In this document: positions 8,796 to 16,360 of the stretch, piece after piece
How positions within the stretch are numbered: position 1 is the stretch's first letter
How the letters are laid out: each line of letters starts with the position of its first letter
Source of the DNA: Nanobdellota archaeon
GTDB taxonomy: Archaea > Nanobdellota > Nanobdellia > Woesearchaeales > GW2011-AR9
Direction of reading: 5' to 3'
Assembly: GCA_030647325.1 (NCBI GenBank)
Contig: JAUSJN010000011.1
Location: 1-46,263, forward strand
Length of the DNA: 46,263 nucleotides
Notes under the pieces: generated by a model
What the model was told of the DNA's origin: nothing
The model's database searches: none
The model's input: the letters and a program-made list of their open reading frames with translations, nothing else
Position numbers and translations under genes: made by a program

Positions 8796-9251
8796 TTATG
8801 GTTCACACTCATCATACAAAAGTTCATCCATTGTTTCTGATCCTGCTTTAAATTTCCCAGTAGAGGTATCCAGGTGAAGTTCACCGCAATGATTGTCAGG
8901 CAGCCACTGAATTGTAGTTCGCCGTTTATTAAAATATTTAGTCATGATCCCTTCTACATATGACCTCTCGGAGAGATCAAACTTATCCTGCCTGATGCCA
9001 TTATAGAAAGACATAGAATTGCCGGTAACAAAAACTCGCAGCCTTGATAAATCCCCATAATCTTTGCTCATTTCTTCGATTTTAGGTTCAAGAGAAGTAT
9101 GAGGAAGAGCATGCATCAGGTAGCCGCTTTTCGTGACTGGATCATAGACTGCTACAGCTATGCAAGGCCCTAAACCATCAGTCCATAAACTATCTGGAGA
9201 ATGGGCTTTGGTCATTTCTCCTACCTCAACATATAGTTCTTCAGCTTCCAT
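8796..9251 (-). CDS. CheD-like receptor glutamine deamidase domain protein
   Basis: TDGLGPCIAVAVYDPVTKSGYLMHALPH: Thr-x5-Cys-x16-His spacing of CheD. Confidence 0.75.
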   Translation of the reverse strand: MEAEELYVEVGEMTKAHSPDSLWTDGLGPCIAVAVYDPVTKSGYLMHALPHTSLEPKIEEMSKDYGDLSRLRVFVTGNSMSFYNGIRQDKFDLSERSYVEGIMTKYFNKRRTTIQWLPDNHCGELHLDTSTGKFKAGSETMDELLYDECEP

Positions 9252-9296
9252 TATCTAAAATATTGCTGCTTACTTTAAAAATTGTTATGAAGAAAA

Positions 9297-9824
9297 CTAA
9301 TCTTCAGCCAAATACCCTTTGTACGGATGTTTCTTGGCCTGCATGTCAAAGTATTTTTTCATCTGGGCATGCAAGTTCCAGACGCGGTAGTAAAGCTGGT
9401 CAAAATACACTGTTTCGATAGGGTTCATGTGCGGCAGTTTCATGTACCATTTCCCTAACAACTGGGCAAACCTGCTTCCACCAAATTTTTTCTGCCAGTC
9501 GTACTCAATAGTGCTGTTGATGATTATGTATAACCTTGCTCTCATCAGCGGTTTTTTACGGCTTTCCACCGCTACATCTTTCACTTCCCACATGTGTATA
9601 GTAAAAAGAATATCGTATTTGATGAAGTCAGTCACTTTTTTAGTGAGCTGCCAGGCCATTTCCTGCTCTGCTCCTTCTGCACCGGGAACTTTATGCTTGA
9701 AAGAAGGTTCATGCCACATATAGCCGTTTCTTTTAGCCCATTCGGTCACTTCAGCGTACAAACCATCAAAATCAAACACGCCGTTATAGCGCAAGGTAAT
9801 CTGCGGCAGGTTCACTTTTCCCAT
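9297..9824 (-). CDS. Hypothetical protein, paralogue family A (175 aa)
   Basis: LRYNGVFDFDGLYAEVTEWAKRNGYMWHEP resembles 4079..4651 and 4648..5160. Confidence 0.7.
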   Translation of the reverse strand: MGKVNLPQITLRYNGVFDFDGLYAEVTEWAKRNGYMWHEPSFKHKVPGAEGAEQEMAWQLTKKVTDFIKYDILFTIHMWEVKDVAVESRKKPLMRARLYIIINSTIEYDWQKKFGGSRFAQLLGKWYMKLPHMNPIETVYFDQLYYRVWNLHAQMKKYFDMQAKKHPYKGYLAED

Positions 9825-9931
9825 ATAATAAAAGAGTCTTGGAAGGTATATAAAGATTTCTGAGAGTTTATTTTAGAGAAACAAGTCTTTATTTATGGAA
9901 GATTTAGGGATTAGATAGAAACGTAGAATGT

Positions 9932-12900
9932 CTACACAAAATACTTCCCGGTAGATATCTCAAAATACGCGCTAAACTCTTCTTCTTTCACTTTAAAAGT
10001 TCCGCTATGCTTGTACTTCCGCTGCGGTTCAGATATGACAATATCAAAGACATGCGCGCCTATCTTGAGCTGGAGTTCATTCTTCAACGAGGTCAGCGCC
10101 TTTTTCATGCCCGGAGCAGTCTTGAGATATAAAGTCACTTTGTCGGTCTTCTGCATCCCGGCCTGTTTCCGAAGTTCCTGGATATTCCTGGCCACTTCCC
10201 GGGCAAAGCCTTCTGCTTCCAATTCTTCGGTGCGTTCGGTATTCACCAGCACCACTACTTCTTTAAATTCTGACAATTGATAATTGTGCGGCGCTTCCCG
10301 TTCCAGGAAGAGCATCTCTTTAGTGATCTCTACCGCTTGCTTATCAAGAGTGAAAGAATATTTTCCATCTTTCTGCAAGTGCTTGACAATAGACTGCGGA
10401 CTGTCTAAGGCTAACTTGGCGATGATCTGCGGCGATAACTTCCCATAAGTCGGCCCTATCTTAGCATAATCCGGTCTGACTTTATACTGCAATTCTACGT
10501 TCTGTGCTCCAGCAAGCACTTCTTTGGTATTCAGCTGCGAGCATAACACGTCCTGTAATTTTGCGACAACGCCTTTTACCGCAGGATTTTCACTTATCAC
10601 TTGCACTTCCTTCACCGGCCATCTGACTCCCAGCTTGGCCTTCTCCCGGGCATGCAAGCCAGCCTGAATAATACCTTGTGCCAATAGCACCTGTTCTTCC
10701 AATTTTTTGTTTATTTTTTTCGTATTTGCTTTTGGCCAGGAGTAGTGCATGATGCTTTCTTCTTTCAATCCGAATTCATCTTTTAGATTCAGATACATCG
10801 CTTCACAGATGAACGGCGCAACAATACTGAACATCTTTATTGATTCCAGCAAAACTTGCCCGATAGTATAGACACAGGCTTCTTTTTCTTCCTTAGTGCC
10901 GGAAGAGCTTTTTTCACGGACCATCTGGATGTACGTTCTTGACAGTTCCAAAAATAATTCTTCCAAAGGGATGATAACTTCGTCCAGGCGGTATTGATCC
11001 AGCAGTTTTGTGACTTCCTGCATCACCGAATGCAGACGCGAAAAGATATATTTCTCTTCAAGAGCGAAATTATTTTCCACGGCGGAAGCTTTCAGGGAAA
11101 AAGGATTGATCTTTGTCTCTGCAGAAAGATTGAGCAGGAATTTATGGGTGTTCCAGAGTACCAGCAAGTTGCGTATCTTGGCTTTGCATTCATCCCAGGT
11201 GAAGTTGATATCTTCCCCTGCGTTAGTCTGGCACATGTAATAGCGTAAGGTATCTGCACCATGCTTGTCAATCAATTCATAGGGTGAAATGATATTCCCC
11301 AAGGACTTAGACATCTTTACACCATTAACATCGGTGACAAACCCATTCATGTAGACATTTTTGAAAGAAGGTTTGTTGAAGGCTAAAAAAGAAGCGACCA
11401 TCAGTAAGTTAAACCAGCCGCGAACTTGATCCTTGCCTTCCAGAATAAAATCAGGTGGAAAGAGCTGCTCAAACAACTTTTGATCCTGTGGATAATTCAG
11501 GCAATTCCAAGAGACTGTTCCTGCATCGATCCAGACATCCAGCACGTCAGGAATGCGCTTATACACTTTTCCACTTTTTTTGATAGTTATCTTATCAATT
11601 TCAGGAATATGCATATTAGTCACTTTCTGTCCGGAAAGTTTTTCCAACTCCTTGATACTTCCTACCACGATATAATCACCGTCATCGGCCTGCCAGATGG
11701 GGACAGCAGTTCCCCAGTAGCGCTGTTTGGTGATAGAATTGTCGCGTAGATTTTCTAACCATGATTTGAAAGCATGCTGCGCAGTCGCAGGATTCCAGTA
11801 TATTTTTTCATTAGCCGCGATCATCTTATCCTTGAGATCTTCTACTTTGAAGAACCATTGTTTGGTAGTTCGGAAAATGACTGGCTCATGACTTCGCTCG
11901 CCGTGCGGATAATCGTGGCTGTAGGATTCTTTAGCGACTAAACAACCTGCTTCATGTAACGCCTGAATAAATTTCTTATCGTCTGTTTTTGCCCTGTAAC
12001 CCGTAAATGGCCCGAAGTTGTCAAAATATCCTGATTCATTGACGCAGTTAAACGGCATTAAACCATTTCGGTAACCGACTTCATAGTCCTCAGGACCGCA
12101 GCCGGGAGCGCAATGCACTAGACCAGTACCAGCGCTGTCATCAACATATTCCTTGCTAAGGAGAATGGAAAATAATTTTGGATTTTTTTGCAGTTCTGCA
12201 GGGAGAAATTTCTGTGTCTGGAGAGGATGCAGATATTTTTTACCTTCTAAATCGGAGCCTTTGAATTTTCGTACCACTTTATGATCAGTCACCTTGGCCT
12301 TGCCGAGCACTGAACCAAGCAGATTTTCTGCGATGATCCATCTCTCGCCACCAGCAGAAACTTCAACATAAGTGAGATCAGGGTTGACCATGATAGCTAA
12401 GTTAAGAGGAATAGTCCAGGGCGTGGTAGTCCAGACCAGATAAAACTTTTTAGGATCGTCCTTGCTCTGAAATTTCAGATAAATAGAAGTGTCAGTGATC
12501 TTCTTGTATTCTAACTCATGTTTTGCCACCGCGGTCTGGGTCGCGGCATCCCAATGCATGGTCCGCAAGCCTTGATACAATCGCTCCTTCTCATCCGCCT
12601 GCTTGATCAGCCACCATTCTGCTTCCATGAATTCTTTTTTGATCGGCTGATACGGATCAGAAAAATCTAAAGTCGCTCCTAAACGCTGGAAATCCTCATC
12701 CATCTTATGCATCATCTCGATGCAGAATTTTTCACATTCCTGAGTGAATTTTTTGACACCGAATTTTTCAATCTCTTCCTTATTGTGAAGTTCTAATCTG
12801 GCCATGGTCTTCTGTTCGGTAGGAAGCCCATGCATATCGTATCCCATCCTATCCCAGACATTATATCCTTGCGAACGCTTGTAGCGCAAGACCATATCTT

Positions 12901-13084
12901 TCAGGGCCATGTTCCAGGCGTGACCCAGATGGATGTGACCGGAAGTGTACGGCGGACCCTGCAAAAAATAGAATTTCTTTCCTTTCTTGTTGTTTTTACG
13001 CAGGGAATCAATAATCTTGTTTTTCTTCCAGAATTCCAGAACCTGCGGTTCAAGCTGTTGAGGATTATAGTCCGTGAATCTCAT
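9932..13084 (-). CDS. ileS: Isoleucyl-tRNA synthetase
   Basis: PPYTSGHIHLGHAWN (HIGH), DVNGVKMSKSLGN (KMSKS), editing and anticodon-binding regions; ATG at 13084 favoured, track start is GTG at 13093. Confidence 0.97.
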   Translation of the reverse strand: MRFTDYNPQQLEPQVLEFWKKNKIIDSLRKNNKKGKKFYFLQGPPYTSGHIHLGHAWNMALKDMVLRYKRSQGYNVWDRMGYDMHGLPTEQKTMARLELHNKEEIEKFGVKKFTQECEKFCIEMMHKMDEDFQRLGATLDFSDPYQPIKKEFMEAEWWLIKQADEKERLYQGLRTMHWDAATQTAVAKHELEYKKITDTSIYLKFQSKDDPKKFYLVWTTTPWTIPLNLAIMVNPDLTYVEVSAGGERWIIAENLLGSVLGKAKVTDHKVVRKFKGSDLEGKKYLHPLQTQKFLPAELQKNPKLFSILLSKEYVDDSAGTGLVHCAPGCGPEDYEVGYRNGLMPFNCVNESGYFDNFGPFTGYRAKTDDKKFIQALHEAGCLVAKESYSHDYPHGERSHEPVIFRTTKQWFFKVEDLKDKMIAANEKIYWNPATAQHAFKSWLENLRDNSITKQRYWGTAVPIWQADDGDYIVVGSIKELEKLSGQKVTNMHIPEIDKITIKKSGKVYKRIPDVLDVWIDAGTVSWNCLNYPQDQKLFEQLFPPDFILEGKDQVRGWFNLLMVASFLAFNKPSFKNVYMNGFVTDVNGVKMSKSLGNIISPYELIDKHGADTLRYYMCQTNAGEDINFTWDECKAKIRNLLVLWNTHKFLLNLSAETKINPFSLKASAVENNFALEEKYIFSRLHSVMQEVTKLLDQYRLDEVIIPLEELFLELSRTYIQMVREKSSSGTKEEKEACVYTIGQVLLESIKMFSIVAPFICEAMYLNLKDEFGLKEESIMHYSWPKANTKKINKKLEEQVLLAQGIIQAGLHAREKAKLGVRWPVKEVQVISENPAVKGVVAKLQDVLCSQLNTKEVLAGAQNVELQYKVRPDYAKIGPTYGKLSPQIIAKLALDSPQSIVKHLQKDGKYSFTLDKQAVEITKEMLFLEREAPHNYQLSEFKEVVVLVNTERTEELEAEGFAREVARNIQELRKQAGMQKTDKVTLYLKTAPGMKKALTSLKNELQLKIGAHVFDIVISEPQRKYKHSGTFKVKEEEFSAYFEISTGKYFV

Positions 13085-13085
13085 C

Positions 13086-13168
13086 AGAGGCACGGAGAGA
13101 AGAGATATTTAAAAAATCTCCGATTTTTAACGTGCCTCTCGGCACATTTAAAAAATCTACGCTTTTAA
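13086..13168 (-). promoter_or_regulatory. ileS upstream region: tandem TATA-like direct repeats plus alternative inverted repeats
   Basis: ATTTAAAAAATCT(C/A)CG(A/C)TTTT(T)AA at 13107..13130 and 13146..13168; AGAGGCACG (13086..13094) pairs with CGTGCCTCT (13131..13139), which overlaps hairpin GTGCC-TCTC-GGCAC (13132..13145). Confidence 0.5.
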
Positions 13169-13173
13169 TTTGC

Positions 13174-13896
13174 TCAAGGCTTTAGTATAAGCACGTTCCC
13201 GCGCCCTTTCTTGACTTTTTCCACTTTTCCTTTATGTTCCAATTCAGTGACGATGAGACTTACTTTGGCTTCAGAGAGGTACATCATCTCTTTGCGCAGC
13301 TCTTTCTGGTTGATCCGGCCGTCGTGTTTTTTGATGATTTCTAAAGCCTGATCAAGATAGCCAGGCTCTTTGGCTAACTCTTCTTTATGCTGTTCCACCG
13401 TCTTATGGCTTTCCTGCTTGATCCTTTTGCGGAAGGCCCAGAGAGAACCGTACTTTTTGCGGGTGTAGATGATTCTTCCCAAAAGTACAGCAAAAATAAT
13501 CCCCGCAACGATCCACGACCATAGAGGGATGGGAGTCTCTTCAGTCTCCAGAGGAAGTTCCTGCTGGGTCTCCTGCCATAATTCGTCTTCTTCAGCAAAG
13601 TCGGGAAGAAGGAATAAGTCCATGACATACTCCCCTGCCGCAGAAAGGACTTCCACATTTTCAGTGACGGTATATTGGTTGCCTTTGGCGGTGAGGATGT
13701 ATTTGCCGGGAGGAAGGTCAAAGGAATAACTGCCGGTCTTAGCCAGATATTTTTGCTGGGGAACGGTATTGATCTCCACTAAAACATCTTTCGCTAGGTC
13801 TAATTTTTCATCGTAGATGCTTCCTTTGAGCGTTGCCGCAGAAGCTAAGGGAATCATAAGTAAAAGGAGTAAAAGTAGGGCTAATCTTTGCTTCAT
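13174..13896 (-). CDS. Membrane-anchored winged-helix protein with extracytoplasmic beta-sandwich domain
   Basis: Signal peptide, carboxypeptidase-regulatory-like repeat (LPPGKYILTAKGNQYTV), TM (WSWIVAGIIFAVLLGRIIYT), C-terminal wHTH (INQKELRKEMMYLSEAKVSLIVTELEHKGKVEKVKKGRGNVLIL). Confidence 0.8.
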   Translation of the reverse strand: MKQRLALLLLLLLMIPLASAATLKGSIYDEKLDLAKDVLVEINTVPQQKYLAKTGSYSFDLPPGKYILTAKGNQYTVTENVEVLSAAGEYVMDLFLLPDFAEEDELWQETQQELPLETEETPIPLWSWIVAGIIFAVLLGRIIYTRKKYGSLWAFRKRIKQESHKTVEQHKEELAKEPGYLDQALEIIKKHDGRINQKELRKEMMYLSEAKVSLIVTELEHKGKVEKVKKGRGNVLILKP

Positions 13897-13975
13897 AATC
13901 ATGTATACTCTAGAATTATATAAAAAGATATCGGGAAAATGCGGTTCTAACCACTATAAACCATCCTAAAGCTTG

Positions 13976-13999
13976 GTAAAGTATTTCGTAAAGTATTTC
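13976..13999. repeat. Perfect tandem repeat 2 x GTAAAGTATTTC in a divergent intergenic region
   Basis: GTAAAGTATTTCGTAAAGTATTTC, upstream of TATA-like tttaaaa and the 14067 gene. Confidence 0.7.
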
Positions 14000-14066
14000 T
14001 AAAAGCATGTTTAAAAGGAAAACTGATTCAGGATGATTCAACAACATTCAAACGGAGGTCATAACC

Positions 14067-15263
14067 ATGACATCATTAAAACAAAAATTAACCGCAATCC
14101 TGGTGTTAAGCTTGTTTATGTTAAGCGTTATCCCAGCGGGTTTAGCGAAAAATATAGTAGAATTTGAAGTAGATACAGAAGCTGAAGTCGAGTCAGATGC
14201 AGCAGATGCAGAAGTAAAGTCAGGATCAAAGACAGAAGTAGATACTGATGAGAACGATTCTGAAACAAAGAATGACTCAGAAGAAGTAAAAGAGAAAATA
14301 AAGCTTAGGACCAAAGGCGGCTTGAAGACCGCAGCCAGAGTGTCCAAAGAAGTAAAGTTTGATCTTTCCAAAGCCAGGGAAAGATTAGAAGAAGCTAAGG
14401 AACAGTATAAAGAAGCGCGAGAAAATCAGCGTGAATATCGCGAAAAAGTATTAGAATTACATAAGGTAGTGCGACGCTGCAATGATGAGAAGCAGAATTG
14501 TACCGCATTAAAAGTAGAATTACGCGTAGGAGTGAAGAATCACTTGCTCAAATCAGTACAAGTGGTGGAACGCTCTTTAGAAAAGTTGACCAAGACTATA
14601 GAAAAAATGGAAGACCTATCTGAAGAAGAGAAAGAGTTTGCTTTAGCCTTAGTCGCCGATTTAGAAGCAGAGTTAGATGTGCAGAAGGCAAAAATTGACA
14701 ACTTTACCAACGAAACTTCACAGGAAGAGATTCGCGCAGCTATCAAGGATCTGAAGGAATTAAACCAGAAAGTGCATAAGATGCAGCGGAGATTAGTAGG
14801 CTTGTTAGTGAATGCTAAGCTTCACATTTTAATTGAAAAGCAAGCTGAGCTCCATGCTGGCATGCAGGCACGTATTGATGCTGCAGCAGAAACTGGCGCA
14901 GATGTATCTGAACTGGAAGCAATTCTTGCTGAATTTGATGCAAAAGTAGTGGAGTTAGAGCAAGATTACAAAAACGCCCAAGAGAAGTGGATGGAAGCAA
15001 AAGAAGCGGTAGACTTCGACCAGTTCAATCGTGAATTGCGTGAAGCACAGCATGAAGTCAGAGAAGACTTGCAGGACATCAAACAGATCCTGCGGAAATT
15101 CGTAGCTGAATATAAGGATCTAACTGAAAATGCTGAAGAAGCTGAGAATGAAACCGAAGAGGATTCAGAAAACATCAACGAATCTACCCAGGTAGAAACT
15201 AATACCAGTGTTGAAACCAATACTACTGTAGAAGCGAACGCCAGCGCAGAAGCGACTGCATAG
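14067..15263 (+). CDS. Secreted acidic coiled-coil protein
   Basis: Signal peptide MTSLKQKLTAILVLSLFMLSVIPAGLA; long charged coiled coils; Thr/Glu-rich C-terminal tail; RBS ggaggt. Confidence 0.8.
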   Translation: MTSLKQKLTAILVLSLFMLSVIPAGLAKNIVEFEVDTEAEVESDAADAEVKSGSKTEVDTDENDSETKNDSEEVKEKIKLRTKGGLKTAARVSKEVKFDLSKARERLEEAKEQYKEARENQREYREKVLELHKVVRRCNDEKQNCTALKVELRVGVKNHLLKSVQVVERSLEKLTKTIEKMEDLSEEEKEFALALVADLEAELDVQKAKIDNFTNETSQEEIRAAIKDLKELNQKVHKMQRRLVGLLVNAKLHILIEKQAELHAGMQARIDAAAETGADVSELEAILAEFDAKVVELEQDYKNAQEKWMEAKEAVDFDQFNRELREAQHEVREDLQDIKQILRKFVAEYKDLTENAEEAENETEEDSENINESTQVETNTSVETNTTVEANASAEATA

Positions 15264-15274
15264 GGAGGAGCAAG

Positions 15275-15478
15275 ATGAAAATAGCGCGCATTTCATTGTT
15301 GCTGCTCTTGATAGCAGTTGTTGTAGCAGCTGGCTGTAAAGTTGCCCAGCCAGAAACATCACTAGACCCTTCCGAGCAAGTGGTGGACAGCGGATTACAG
15401 GAATTGGATGAGATCGATTCCTTGGCCGAAGAGACCGACTTGGGATTGGAAGAGATGGAGAAGATGGAGTTAGAATAG
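15275..15478 (+). CDS. Small lipoprotein (67 aa)
   Basis: Lipobox VVAAGC; acidic tail; 11 bp after the preceding gene with RBS gggaggag. Confidence 0.7.
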   Translation: MKIARISLLLLLIAVVVAAGCKVAQPETSLDPSEQVVDSGLQELDEIDSLAEETDLGLEEMEKMELE

Positions 15479-15524
15479 GTTTTTTATTTTTTATTTCTTT
15501 TTCTTTAATTTTTATGATAATAAC

Positions 15525-16217
15525 TTAAGCTGCTTGCTTATATTTGTCTTTTAATTTTTTCATCGCATCTTTTGCTTCTTTTTTGAAATAATTGCTAGGC
15601 AAATCAAACTTAGCTAAATCTGCTAGTGTAATCTCTCCTTTATCTTTGTATATGTCAAGGAGAAGACCGGCATGTGCCATCTCATGTATATTTCCCGCTT
15701 CAACGTGTTTGCCTACACCAACATATTTAACTATATCATCAAGATGTTTTTCATCTAAGTGGGCGTGGCGTAAAGGCAAAAGAGTCTCTCTCTGCTTTTC
15801 CATTAATTGGTCACGAAGGCCTTCATGTTTTTTCTGAGTATAGTCGCTTTTGTGTTTTCTAAGCAATCTGGTCAATTGACTCCTGGTAATTCCAACATAT
15901 TTCTGCAAAAACATATCTTCTTCAATCGTACCCTTGCCGGGAGCCTTAAGATCTTTTCCCTTCAACTCACTTAATTTTTCTACTGCTGCACTCTTATAAT
16001 GATCAATCATCTTATCAATCATACTGTCTTGTACAGCCGTATCTTCAAGCTTATCATGATCGGGAAGACCAGTACCCTTATCTTTTATGACCTCAAGAGC
16101 TTTAGAATATGCCTGAGAATGAATATCTTCAGTAGCGGCAAGTAACTGGTTTACTTTTTTTGCCCGATTATAGAATTCTTGAATATGCTTTGGTACTTCT
16201 TTTTTCTTCTCAGCCAT
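15525..16217 (-). CDS. Hypothetical protein (230 aa)
   Basis: Long ORF with archaeal codon usage, TATA-like sequence upstream. Confidence 0.65.
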   Translation of the reverse strand: MAEKKKEVPKHIQEFYNRAKKVNQLLAATEDIHSQAYSKALEVIKDKGTGLPDHDKLEDTAVQDSMIDKMIDHYKSAAVEKLSELKGKDLKAPGKGTIEEDMFLQKYVGITRSQLTRLLRKHKSDYTQKKHEGLRDQLMEKQRETLLPLRHAHLDEKHLDDIVKYVGVGKHVEAGNIHEMAHAGLLLDIYKDKGEITLADLAKFDLPSNYFKKEAKDAMKKLKDKYKQAA

Positions 16218-16360
16218 AATAGTCTAGATTAAAAACAGAATATTTAAATATTTCCCTATCAAAAGAACTGACTGAAACGTCCCACTCCCAAAAGAAATAA
16301 ATATAAGCTTTTAAAATATAGATTAAAATCTACGGGTAAAGTGTCTCAGGAGGAAATCTA

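Noticed and set aside
12830-13168. Plus-strand ORF with repeated KNLRFLTCLSAHLKNLRF ending
   Set aside because: Antisense to the ileS start; the peptide repeat only reflects the TATA-like direct repeat
15479-15524. T-rich tract as a small RNA
   Set aside because: More simply an archaeal poly-T terminator between convergent genes
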